From positions 1 through 22,428 of the forward strand of contig JAEDFX010000032.1 in the NCBI GenBank assembly GCA_016297805.1: a stretch of 22,428 nt of DNA. The letters are read 5' to 3'. This DNA is from Treponema sp. (GTDB taxonomy: Bacteria; Spirochaetota; Spirochaetia; Treponematales; Treponemataceae). This document shows positions 7,977-17,400 of this stretch, piece after piece. The notes below the pieces were generated by a model that saw only the letters and a list, made by a program, of their open reading frames with translations, ran no database searches and was not told the origin of the DNA. The translations under genes and the position numbers were made by a program. Position 1 is the stretch's first letter. Every line of letters starts with the position of its first letter.

Positions 7977-7997
7977 CCGAAAATCATTGTTTTGCAA
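7964..7997 (-). promoter_or_regulatory. Predicted sigma-70-type promoter for cheW
   Basis: On the minus strand, TTGCAA (7997-7992) is followed after exactly 17 nt by TATTAT (7974-7969), close to the TTGACA/TATAAT consensus. A second -10-like TATAAT is at 7969-7964. The start site would be near 7962, giving an untranslated leader of about 40 nt that contains the GGAG site. This is the best promoter match in the window and lies in its largest gap. The call is by consensus only. Confidence 0.6.
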
Positions 7998-8025
7998 TCT
8001 AAACTTATAAAAACCTCCTGATGAA

Positions 8026-8796
8026 TTAATCAACTATAAACAAAGTAACTACATTTACCTTACTTATTCCAGCTGATTTTAATATTTCTGCACAACTTTC
8101 AACTGTTGCCCCCGTCGTACAAACATCGTCTATCAGCACTACGCTTTCTGGTAATTTCCCCTCTGTTTTATTAAGTTGCTTAATAAATTCTTTATTCTGA
8201 ACAAGAGAATAAGCTGATTTTATAGTCTCAAGTCTTTTTTCCCGATTCAATTTTTTTTGTTGCTGAACTGTATTTCGTTCAAGGATATTCAATACTGTAT
8301 ATCCATATCTGTAATTCAAATATTTACATAGTTCATCTATCTGATCCCATCCATTTTTTTGTATTTTCCCCTTTCTTGGAGGTACAGGAACTATAATTTT
8401 TTCATTGATTAGTTTCATTGTCTCATAAACAAAATGAGCAAATAACGGTGATAAAGCTCTTTCCTCTTTTATTTTCCATAAATATAAAAGTTCTTTATTC
8501 CACAATCGATAAGAAAATAACGGAATAACTTTATCCGCACTTTTCAAAATAGAATCCTCCCCACAGGAAGAACAATATTTTACATTTGAAATCAATTCTT
8601 TACCGCATTTTTCACAACGAGAAGAATTTACTTTTAATAAAACGTTGAAAAAATTATGTATGCATTTTTTACATAATGGAATGACAAAAGTTTTTCTGCC
8701 GCAAATAATACAAGTATTTCCATTTTCAATAAGAGAATAAACTGCACGCACAAGAAAAATAACCAGTTCTTTAAGTTCAAATAAGATTCTTCTCAC
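8026..8796 (-). CDS. comF: ComF family phosphoribosyltransferase-like protein
   Basis: ComF-family proteins join a cysteine zinc finger to a phosphoribosyltransferase fold; in naturally competent bacteria they help handle incoming single-stranded DNA, and elsewhere their role is unclear. This 256-residue copy has two zinc-binding Cys clusters, CIICG...LCKKC (C29, C32, C42, C45) and CEKCG...CSSCG (C61, C64, C75, C78), then VPVPPRKG (about 136-143) and the PRPP-binding motif VVLIDDVCTTGAT (219-231). The start is GTG 8796; the ATG two bases upstream is out of frame and stops at once. No Shine-Dalgarno site precedes the GTG, and a TATTAT at 8801-8806 leaves little room for one. The gene lies 76 nt after mutS. 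No other competence gene is visible. Confidence 0.9.
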   Translation of the reverse strand: MRRILFELKELVIFLVRAVYSLIENGNTCIICGRKTFVIPLCKKCIHNFFNVLLKVNSSRCEKCGKELISNVKYCSSCGEDSILKSADKVIPLFSYRLWNKELLYLWKIKEERALSPLFAHFVYETMKLINEKIIVPVPPRKGKIQKNGWDQIDELCKYLNYRYGYTVLNILERNTVQQQKKLNREKRLETIKSAYSLVQNKEFIKQLNKTEGKLPESVVLIDDVCTTGATVESCAEILKSAGISKVNVVTLFIVD

Positions 8797-8872
8797 ATAT
8801 ATAATATGGTCTCAGTTATGCGAAAATAGGAAATCATTTTGAAGAAAAAATATGATTATTATTAAAAAAGTC

Positions 8873-11479
8873 TTATTGCCCAGAAAGATTCTTTTTCCAC
8901 CTGGAAATTGCCTGTAAAGCATTCATTGGTGTCATATTATCAAGATCCACAGAAAGAATTTCCGAAATGATAATTTCTTCATCACTGAAAAGTCCTGGAG
9001 TTGTATACTGGGCTGGTTCTTCCTTTTTTTGTTTTGGAATTTTTTCCATTATAACAGTTTTATCACCAGCCATAGTCTGAATATTAGCCAGAATCTCTTT
9101 AGCTCTTTCTATTACATCCGCAGGAACTCCAGCTAATTTTGCAACATGGATTCCATATGAATTCTCCGTTACTCCTTCTTTGACTTTTCTAAGAAAAACA
9201 ACAGAACCATCCTGTTCAAGAACATCCATGCAAAGCATTTTCAGACCTTTATGTTCCATTCTTGAAAGTTCATGATAATGAGTAGCAAAAAAAGTCTTAC
9301 ATTTAATAGTATCCAGCAAACATTCAGAAACAGCTCGTGCAATAGCAAGTCCGTCTTCTGTAGATGTACCACGGCCAACTTCATCCATAATAACAAGAGA
9401 ACGACGAGTTGCAGCATGAAGAATATTTGCAGTTTCTGTCATTTCCACAAGGAAGGTTGATTCTCCCTTTGCCAGATTGTCGGAAGCACCAACACGGCAG
9501 AAGATTCTATCAACAATACCTATCTTAGCTTTAGTTGCAGGAACGTAGGATCCAGTTTGAGCCAGCAAAGCAATCAAAGCATTCTGTCTTAAATATGTAC
9601 TCTTACCAGCCATATTAGGTCCAGTAATCAATGCAAAGGATGGAATCTCCTGATCATCTGCAGAAAGATATGAATCATTTGGAACAAATTCACCAATTGG
9701 AAGATTCTGCTCAACAACTGGATGACGTCCATTCTTTATATCAAAAACAGTAGATTCTTCAATTTCCGGTTTTACCCAGGAATGAATAATTGCGGCTTGA
9801 GCAAGGGAGTTTGAAACATCAGTATTTGCAATTTCATCAGATACCTGAAGAAGATAAGGAACATATTCATGCAAAGAAGTTCTTATTTCTACGAATAAAT
9901 CCCGTTCCAACTCAAGAATTTTTGTTGAAGATTCATTTAAATCCTGTTCAAGTTTTTGCAGCTTTTCAGTGGTATATCTGTCACCATTTACAAGTGCACG
10001 ACGCATTATAAAATGAGAAGGAACATTTGCAAGTTTTCCTTTGCTTACTTCAATAAAGTATCCGAAAGCATTTGTATATTTTATTTTAAGATTAGAAATA
10101 CCAGTTATCTGACGTTCCTCAGCTTCATATTCAGAAAGAATCTGATTGAAATTATCATGGATAGATCTCCAGTGATCCAAATCTGTAGACCATCCGGCTT
10201 TTATTATTCCACCATCTGTAAGGGAAGTAGAAGGATCATCAAGAATTGCATTCTTTATTAAATTGCATATTTTTTGAGCATTTTCAGAAGACACAAAAGA
10301 AAAATCATATTGATTCAGATATTCTTTTACACGAATCCATGACTCCAGACTGAATCGCAATGCCTGTAAATCTTTTGCATGAGCCTTATCCATGGCAATT
10401 CTAGCAGCCAGACGTTCCACATCAAGTATTGAATGCAAGTCGTTTTTAACCCGTTCCAGGAGTGGACGATTTTCAACAAAATTAGAAATATGAGTCTGTC
10501 GGTTTTCTATCTGATTCAGATTGGTCAAGGGGAATAAAAGCCAGTTTCTTAAAAGTCGACCACCCATTGCAGTCTGAGTATAATTTACACATTCATAGAG
10601 AGAATACTTTACAGAGCCATCCCTCATATTCTCAGTTATTTCAAGATTTCTACGAGACGAATCATCCATCATTAAATATTCATTATCTGAATACTTTCTG
10701 ATTGAATTAATATGAGGAATATGAGCATTTGTCGTCTTTTCCAGATAATCCAGCAAAAAACCTGCCGGAGCAATTTCTGCATCATCCTGATCCAATCCAT
10801 AAGCTTTTAGACTTACAGTATTAAACTGACAAAGTAGTTTTTTGTAAGAAAAATCATTGGAAAAATCCCAGTCTGGATAATAAGAAACTGACAAATCTTT
10901 ATACAGTCCTAATGCACTCTGTATATCTTGATTTGTTTTTAATGATAATGGAAGCAGTAATTCTCTAGGACCTGCACGATTAAGTTCCCGACCAAAATTT
11001 TCTGCCATTTTTGAAGCAGGCCATGAAGTAGCTCTAAAGGATGCAGTTGTAACATCGATAAAAGCAAAACCTGCACGAGCTTTTGTAATAGACATTGCTG
11101 CAAGATAATTAGCTTTGTTTCCATCAAGGTATTCAGATTCTACAGCAGTACCAGGAGTAATGATTTCAACAACCTTACGTTCTGCTATTCCTTTTCCACC
11201 CTTTGGAATTTCGCCTACCTGTTCACAAATAACTATTTTTTTTCCAAGACGAAGAAGCCTTGCTATATAAATTTTTGCAGCATGATATGGAATGCCACAC
11301 ATAGGCTGATTTGCTCTATGTGTTAGAGTTAAATTTAAAAGACGAGAAACTTCTACAGCATCGTCATCAAACATTTCGTAGAAGTCACCTAGTCGAAAAA
11401 AAACTACCTCGTTTTTATATTTTTCCTTTATCCCACGATATTGAACCATCATGGGAGTAAGATTCTGTTCGTCTGCCAT
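8873..11479 (-). CDS. mutS: DNA mismatch repair protein MutS
   Basis: MutS binds mismatches and small loops and starts mismatch repair through its ATPase. The 868-residue length is typical of MutS1. The mismatch-reading motif GDFYEMF is present with F33 and E35, followed by the connector (CGIPYHAAKIY) and the lever/clamp region (about 260-560). The ATPase has Walker A TGPNMAGKST (619-628), Walker B VIMDE (696-700), the GRGTSTEDG loop and FATHYHEL. The C-terminal tail ends with the usual dimerisation-type helix (TPMNALQAISRWKK), preceded by a PGLF segment that might be a weak beta-clamp contact. ATG 11479 follows the skp stop by 2 nt without a clear ribosome-binding site, suggesting coupling. 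No mutL is in the window. Confidence 0.98.
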   Translation of the reverse strand: MADEQNLTPMMVQYRGIKEKYKNEVVFFRLGDFYEMFDDDAVEVSRLLNLTLTHRANQPMCGIPYHAAKIYIARLLRLGKKIVICEQVGEIPKGGKGIAERKVVEIITPGTAVESEYLDGNKANYLAAMSITKARAGFAFIDVTTASFRATSWPASKMAENFGRELNRAGPRELLLPLSLKTNQDIQSALGLYKDLSVSYYPDWDFSNDFSYKKLLCQFNTVSLKAYGLDQDDAEIAPAGFLLDYLEKTTNAHIPHINSIRKYSDNEYLMMDDSSRRNLEITENMRDGSVKYSLYECVNYTQTAMGGRLLRNWLLFPLTNLNQIENRQTHISNFVENRPLLERVKNDLHSILDVERLAARIAMDKAHAKDLQALRFSLESWIRVKEYLNQYDFSFVSSENAQKICNLIKNAILDDPSTSLTDGGIIKAGWSTDLDHWRSIHDNFNQILSEYEAEERQITGISNLKIKYTNAFGYFIEVSKGKLANVPSHFIMRRALVNGDRYTTEKLQKLEQDLNESSTKILELERDLFVEIRTSLHEYVPYLLQVSDEIANTDVSNSLAQAAIIHSWVKPEIEESTVFDIKNGRHPVVEQNLPIGEFVPNDSYLSADDQEIPSFALITGPNMAGKSTYLRQNALIALLAQTGSYVPATKAKIGIVDRIFCRVGASDNLAKGESTFLVEMTETANILHAATRRSLVIMDEVGRGTSTEDGLAIARAVSECLLDTIKCKTFFATHYHELSRMEHKGLKMLCMDVLEQDGSVVFLRKVKEGVTENSYGIHVAKLAGVPADVIERAKEILANIQTMAGDKTVIMEKIPKQKKEEPAQYTTPGLFSDEEIIISEILSVDLDNMTPMNALQAISRWKKNLSGQ

Positions 11480-11481
11480 TT

Positions 11482-12006
11482 TTATAAACCAAGTTCGGTT
11501 ATAACCTGATTTGTTACATCAACAGATGTACTATACCAGAGGATTGAATTAGAGTCCTGTAAACTTAAAATCATACTATACCCTCCACTTTCTGCAATTT
11601 TAGAGAGTGTATTGTATAATTTTTTATAAAATTCATCAGAATTCTGCAAAGAACGCTGTAAAGATTCAAGTTCAACATTTTTTGCATTTGTATATTCTGT
11701 CAGATATTCCTTTTTTCTTGTAATTTCAGCTTCAGTTTTCATTGCAGCAGCATCATTACCATTACTTTCCTGTTCAAGTCTCTTCTGCTGAAGCTTTTTT
11801 AATTCATCTGTCTGTTTATTAATTTCTTCCTGAAATTCAGCCTTTTTCTTTTCATAGTTTCTTACAGGAGCTGAATTTCTAAAATAGGCATTATAAACCT
11901 TTGAAGTATCTACGACTCCAAATTTTGTAATCTGCTGAGAAAAAGCTGGCAAAGCAGTAAATAGTGCAAAAGCCATTGTAATCAAAATCTTAATATTTTT
12001 TTTCAT
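11482..12006 (-). CDS. Skp/OmpH-family periplasmic chaperone
   Basis: Skp/OmpH proteins hold unfolded outer-membrane proteins in the periplasm and pass them to BamA. With the start chosen here the protein is 174 residues: a signal peptide (about 1-23, ending PAFSQ), a beta segment KFGVVDTSKVYNAY matching the OmpH head, then a long charged coiled-coil arm (about 45-130) rich in Lys, Glu and Gln, and a C-terminal strand segment. The size fits the family. Two ATGs lie 6 nt apart (12012 and 12006). AGAAGG at 12013-12018 abuts the first but is 6 nt from the second, so I chose 12006. The location between bamA and mutS supports the call. Confidence 0.9.
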   Translation of the reverse strand: MKKNIKILITMAFALFTALPAFSQQITKFGVVDTSKVYNAYFRNSAPVRNYEKKKAEFQEEINKQTDELKKLQQKRLEQESNGNDAAAMKTEAEITRKKEYLTEYTNAKNVELESLQRSLQNSDEFYKKLYNTLSKIAESGGYSMILSLQDSNSILWYSTSVDVTNQVITELGL

Positions 12007-12012
12007 ATACAT

Positions 12013-12018
12013 CCTTCT
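12013..12018 (-). promoter_or_regulatory. Ribosome-binding site deciding the skp start
   Basis: On the minus strand, AGAAGG touches the upstream ATG (12012) with zero spacing but lies 6 nt from the downstream ATG (12006). This favours the downstream start, giving a protein two residues shorter. Confidence 0.7.
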
Positions 12019-12035
12019 TATTCAATTAGTATATT

Positions 12036-14429
12036 CTAACGGTTTACAATATTAAATGAAAGAACAAACTGGAATGGATTTGTATCATATTCAACACGAC
12101 CATCCTGAACTCTGAATTTCCATGCAAAAAGAAGGTGCAATGGGAACTGTGGAATAAGGAATCGTACACCTGGACCATAGCTGAAATAGAAATCATTCAT
12201 TGAAATTGATGATAAATCACTATAATTTGGTTTTATAGCAACTGCATCAAAGAATCCATCAACTCCAAGAATACCTGGTAATACAGGAACTCGTAATTCA
12301 AGTTTGTTAGAAAGCATCAACTGGCCTTTATTGTACTTATAGGTATTCGTCCAACCTCGACCATTAAACATACCATCAATATAAAGCTTACTTGATTCTG
12401 ATATACCTGAACCAACAGGGAACAATACAGAAAGTCCTGTATAAGCTGCTAAAACAATTTTAAGATTATAAGATTCTGTAAGCTTAAAGTCTAAGAGCTT
12501 AAGATAACCTTCAAGTTTTGTATCAGAACGAAGGTAAAATTCCTTTTCAATTTTTGGAAGTAATCCATACCATGCAAGGCGTTCACTGGCAAACCAACCC
12601 TTTGTAGGATCATAATTTATATCACGGTTATCTACAGAGAAGCTGGAATAAATATAGTTTGTAAGTCCCCATCGGTTTGCATAAGCCGAAACATTTAAAT
12701 CAACTGGAACATACAAAGATTCATCAAAAACATTATCAGAAAGAGAATTTCCAATACCACCGGCCAAAGAGAGAATAGCATAATCAGGAGTCCATCTTCT
12801 TGATACACCAGTATTTAAGGATGCAGCCCAGCCTTCATAAGTCATGTAATAATATCTCTGATTCAAATCCAGTGTTGGAGTCCAGTAATTAACAAGTCCA
12901 GTTGCATTCTTATGAGATAAAGAAAGTGTCTGACTGAACCCAATAGGTAAAGAACCTATCCAGCCCTGAGAATATGAAAAATCAAGAGACTGTTCTGTAT
13001 TAGAAATTGTTGTAGAGGCCGAAATAACTTTTCCTTCTCCAAACATGTTTGAATTTTCAAGTTTAAGATACAAAGATATAGGAATTGTATTAGGATCTGT
13101 TACTCCAGAGAATGTAAAACCAAACTGGAAAGAAGATGTTGACTGCTCTTCTACTGTCCAAACTAAATCAACAAGATTTTCTTCTGAACCCTGCTGAGGT
13201 TCTGGAATTACATTAGAGAAATACTGAAGGTTCATAAGATTTCTTAAACCATTTACAATTTTGTCTCTAGAGAAAATATCCCCCTGTTCAATTGGGATTT
13301 CTCGTTTAATAACATATTCCTTTGTCTTGTTATTTCCCTTAATAATGATATTTTCTATATGACTACGTGAATGTTCTTTTACAGTCAGAGAGAAAGAAAT
13401 TTCATTATGATCTGTATCTTTATTTGGAACCGGATAAAATTCATTATTCATGTAACCATTTTCGTAGTATACACCTTGAATTGCAGCCAAATCTTCCTGA
13501 AATTTTGTTTCATTATATATAGCACCAGGTTTAAGCTTTGGCTGCTTTAATAATTCAGAACTTGAAAAAACTTCATTTCCGGAAATTGATAATCCTGAAT
13601 ATGTATACTGCAATCCTTCCTGAAGAATGAAAGTAATAATCAGTTCGTTTCTCTGCTTTTCAAGATTTTCTTCCGAATCAATCTTTACATCAAGAATGTT
13701 TATATCTGCATAACCACGTTCTCGATAATAAGCAACAATAGTCTGTTTATCTTTTTCCAAAGTTGAAGGCTGGTATGCTCCGTCCTTAAAAATACCAACT
13801 TCCTTTAATTCAAGTTTACTTCTTAATGTTCTGTCAGAAGCAATTGTGTTTCCTGAAAAATTAATTTCCTTAATTACAGTATTAGCACCTTCATCAATTT
13901 TAAAATTAATAATTATTCCAGTATCAGTAACTTCTGTAGTATGAGAAACTTTGGATGTTGTGTATCCCTTTGAAAGATAATAATTTCTGATAATTCGTTC
14001 ATCTACAAGAACTTTAGATTCTACATAAACATCGCTGGCTTTTATTTTTATCTGTTCCCTGAGCTCACCATTTCTTATTTTTCTGTTGCCTTCAAAATTT
14101 ACAGATTTAATGACAGGTCGTTCTACAACTTCAAATACAAGAAGAACATTTGTGGAACTTTTTCCATCATGTTTTGCATAAGGATTAATATCCTCAAAAT
14201 AATCAAGAGCATACAGACGATCAAGAATATCGTTATACAAGTCTTCTGTAAAAGGCTCATCTATATAAGCACTGGTAATACCTGTTAAATCCGACTTTCT
14301 AACATTTTTTAATCCTGAAAAATCTATTTTTGTTACAGGCTGATTCCAATACCATTCATCATCTTCTGCAGACAGAAATGAAAAAGTTGTAAAAAGAATA
14401 AATAATAATGCAATAACTTTACGCTGCAT
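12036..14429 (-). CDS. bamA: BamA, outer-membrane protein assembly factor (Omp85)
   Basis: BamA inserts beta-barrel proteins into the outer membrane. This 797-residue protein (numbering below includes the extra TTG codon) has a signal peptide cut near LSA (22), five POTRA repeats beginning near residues 33, 107, 186, 275 and 357 (each with an I.FSG/NFEGN/ISGN/IKGN-type strand and turn), and a C-terminal barrel from about 433 to the end. In the barrel, GMFNGRGW is the counterpart of the loop-6 (V/I)RG(F/Y) motif, followed by KLELRVPV. The last strand reads FQFVLSFNIVNR, so the final residue is Arg rather than the usual aromatic. ATG 14429 is chosen over TTG 14432 because AGGAG is 6 nt upstream of it. 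It lies directly between tamB and skp. Confidence 0.96.
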   Translation of the reverse strand: MQRKVIALLFILFTTFSFLSAEDDEWYWNQPVTKIDFSGLKNVRKSDLTGITSAYIDEPFTEDLYNDILDRLYALDYFEDINPYAKHDGKSSTNVLLVFEVVERPVIKSVNFEGNRKIRNGELREQIKIKASDVYVESKVLVDERIIRNYYLSKGYTTSKVSHTTEVTDTGIIINFKIDEGANTVIKEINFSGNTIASDRTLRSKLELKEVGIFKDGAYQPSTLEKDKQTIVAYYRERGYADINILDVKIDSEENLEKQRNELIITFILQEGLQYTYSGLSISGNEVFSSSELLKQPKLKPGAIYNETKFQEDLAAIQGVYYENGYMNNEFYPVPNKDTDHNEISFSLTVKEHSRSHIENIIIKGNNKTKEYVIKREIPIEQGDIFSRDKIVNGLRNLMNLQYFSNVIPEPQQGSEENLVDLVWTVEEQSTSSFQFGFTFSGVTDPNTIPISLYLKLENSNMFGEGKVISASTTISNTEQSLDFSYSQGWIGSLPIGFSQTLSLSHKNATGLVNYWTPTLDLNQRYYYMTYEGWAASLNTGVSRRWTPDYAILSLAGGIGNSLSDNVFDESLYVPVDLNVSAYANRWGLTNYIYSSFSVDNRDINYDPTKGWFASERLAWYGLLPKIEKEFYLRSDTKLEGYLKLLDFKLTESYNLKIVLAAYTGLSVLFPVGSGISESSKLYIDGMFNGRGWTNTYKYNKGQLMLSNKLELRVPVLPGILGVDGFFDAVAIKPNYSDLSSISMNDFYFSYGPGVRFLIPQFPLHLLFAWKFRVQDGRVEYDTNPFQFVLSFNIVNR

Positions 14430-14435
14430 CAAAAA

Positions 14436-14440
14436 CTCCT
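14436..14440 (-). promoter_or_regulatory. Ribosome-binding site deciding the bamA start
   Basis: AGGAG on the minus strand sits 6 nt before ATG 14429 and only 3 nt before TTG 14432, so it supports the ATG. It lies in the 12-nt gap after the tamB stop. Confidence 0.7.
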
Positions 14441-14441
14441 A

Positions 14442-17400
14442 TCAAAATGCAAACTTCCATGAAAGTGTAACAGACGTGGACGGTACAAATTGATTATTCA
14501 ATAAAGCATTAATATCTGGAGCCAGATTTACACGAATATTCGCAAAAGGAGACTCCATTTCCATACCAAACTCTGGCTGGAAAATTAGCGAACCAGCGGA
14601 AGTAATATCATTTCCATATCTATCTTCAAAAGAAACATGAAGCATAGCATCTAGATATAAAAAACTTCCCAGGTACTTACCTATATAAACAGTTGAGTTA
14701 TCTAAAAGGTTACCAATTGTAAGCTTATCTTCGGACATTGTCCTAGAAAAACTTCTATTCAAAGTATTTTGCAATAGGTTTGTACGTACTGAGAATATAT
14801 CAAAATTAAACAAGTCTCGCAACTTATTTTCTGCAGTACGAACAACCGTACTTTGAATCGCATAATCTGAAGCGGCAAACAGGAAATTAGCAGCATTTTC
14901 TGAATCTGCCACAACAATCTGACCTAATATAGCTCGGATTTCATTCTCTGATTTTGCCGGAACTGAAGTAAACTTTGGTTCCAGGTTCAAAAGATACTGA
15001 TTTTCAACACTTAAAAGGATTTTTATATTCTGACCTCGATCATCTCTTTCACGGGTTTCGGCATTTATTGTAACTAGAGGATTGGAAATATCATCTGAAT
15101 TGAACTTAATAGTTCCAGTTTTTATATAGAAGTTTCTGTTCAAATAAGCAAGATCTCCAGATTTAATTCCCAACTGACCATCTACTGCAATTGAAGAATC
15201 AGTCTGATCATATTTTACATTAATAGAAGTATTAGGTACAAAAATACATCTTAAGACAGGATCAAAATGTAGTGATGCATGAGTTCCCAACAAAATATCC
15301 AGATCGGTTCGTATTAGCAAATCATTTTTAGAGGCTTCATAGTTATTTTTCTGAGTAAAATTCGAAATAATTCCTACAGAAGAAGAAAGAACCATATTTT
15401 CTCCAAAAACTTTACCGTTTACATCGAGAATATTGTCTTCCATTACAATATCAACATCAAGGGAAACATCCCCACTGATTTTTGCCATTGGTGTAGAAAT
15501 TTTCACAGGGAATAAATCTTTTTTTAGAGTTTTTACAGAAGCCTCTACCCTATTTATAGACCATCTATTTAAAAATACCATCAACCCCAGATCCAGTTTT
15601 TGATTATCCTTTGTTGAAAGAATAAAATTCTCAATTGTCAGTTCTTCCTGCAAAATAGAAATATCAATTTTTTCTGTTGATAATTTATTATTTGTTATAG
15701 AAGGCAGTTTTATTTCTGGATTCTTTATTATTCCTCTTCCATCAAAATCAGGTTCAATAGTTGTACCAGTAAGCATTACATCTGCAATAAATTGACCTTT
15801 ATTAACTATAATCAAATCATCAAAATTCAAATAAGACAGCATTTGAGGTAATTCAAGTACAAAATCATAAAGCTGAAGAGACATTTGATCGCTATTAAGG
15901 ATTCCGCTTAAATTTGCCTTTATGAAATTTTTATTATCAATAGTAAGGTCAAGAATGCCATCTGTAGAATATGAGCCAGAAAGTCCACAATTTTCTGATG
16001 AGTAGATAGAAAAAACTTTATCTGAATAGATTGCAGAGAAACTCAGAGGAAATTTCTTTTTTATCATGGTTCCTGAAAATTCTTCTGTTGCAAGAGTTAC
16101 CATAAATGAATCAGGTAAAATTTTTCCCTCTGGAACCAAAGCATTTGATACATTCAAAGTTAATGGAGCAAAAACTGTTTTGGAAAATAACTGACAATCA
16201 AGATTTCCGGAGGCATCCAGCGAAAAATCTTCCAGTGAAGCGGTAGCAGTCAAATTATTTACATTAATAAATTTAAAATTAATATTGAAATCATTAAGTG
16301 TTAAAGTCTTATCTTCAAGAATCAGGCTTCCATTCATTTTAAGGAAGTCTGGCGTTATCCATATAGCAGAATCGTCTATATTAAGAGATACATAAGGATG
16401 TTCTATTGTTCCTGAAGTGTACAAAGTTGCTGTAATTCTGTTATTTTCATTCTGAGAAAGAACAAATCGGTTTAACCCAAAAGAATTAAGCTGTAACTGG
16501 AGATTCATATATATATAATTTAAAATATTTTCCTTTGTTAGTGATAAATGCTCAGGATTTGAAATACTTCCATCAATGCTGATTCCTTCATCAGAAATAG
16601 GATTTTTTAAATCCAGCATAATTCCCACTGAGTCAAACACTTTTTCGTTTATATTCAGCATTAAATCTGCAGTACCTTCCAGAGTTGAATACATATCTGT
16701 ATAAGCAATAGAATTGATTTGTGCTCCATACTTTGTCATATTTCCAGAAAGAGAAATTTTAGGAGAAACCATAACTGTACTGTCTGCTATTTCCGTCTCG
16801 AAACGATTTATCTGACAGGCAGGTCCATTTTCTTTATCATAATTGAATTTTGAATCCAAAGAGAAAATAAAGGTTTTATCAAGAATAGCAACAGGAACAT
16901 TTTCCAGGAAAGCATAACCATCCAGCTGATTTTTTTTACCGAAATTTATTTCAACATCAGTTCCATAATCACCACTGACTGTAATTCGATTCTGCATAAT
17001 CGATCCCGAGAAATGATAGGGTATTGATGCAGCATTTAAATCAAGATTATAAAAAAGATCATCAGTTCCCGGGTTTTTATCCACTGATGCCGAAGCTTCA
17101 AGCACGTACTTTCCTAGAATAAGTGAAAGCTGATTCAACTGTACATTATCATTAGAACCATTCAGGGCTAGCATTAAAGCCTGGTTTTCTTTCTCTGTAT
17201 TGGCCATAAGCACATAAGGAATATTGTATGAAATTGATTTTAAATCTGTTGAAGCATACATATCACCAGAGAGGACAAAAGAACTCATCTTGTCCATGTA
17301 TTTTTCAATCATATGGGCAAGTTCAGGTTTTACCAGCTGTGCAACCAGATATGCTAGACTGTCAAAATATAAACTGTTTAAGCCAATATTAGACTGGAAG

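Noticed and set aside
8796..8798. ATG two bases upstream of the comF GTG as the true start
   Set aside because: That frame reads ATG-TGA and stops immediately.
8820..8865. Possible terminator hairpin after mutS (AATCAT ... ATGATT)
   Set aside because: The stem is six A/T-rich pairs with a 14-nt loop and no following U-tract in the right place; too weak to call.
9272..10261. Several plus-strand open frames of 60-101 codons
   Set aside because: All lie opposite mutS, show no recognisable domain, and have composition expected of an antisense frame.
16506..16520. AT dinucleotide run inside tamB
   Set aside because: It encodes ordinary Tyr/Ile/Met codons in an uninterrupted frame and is expected from local base composition.
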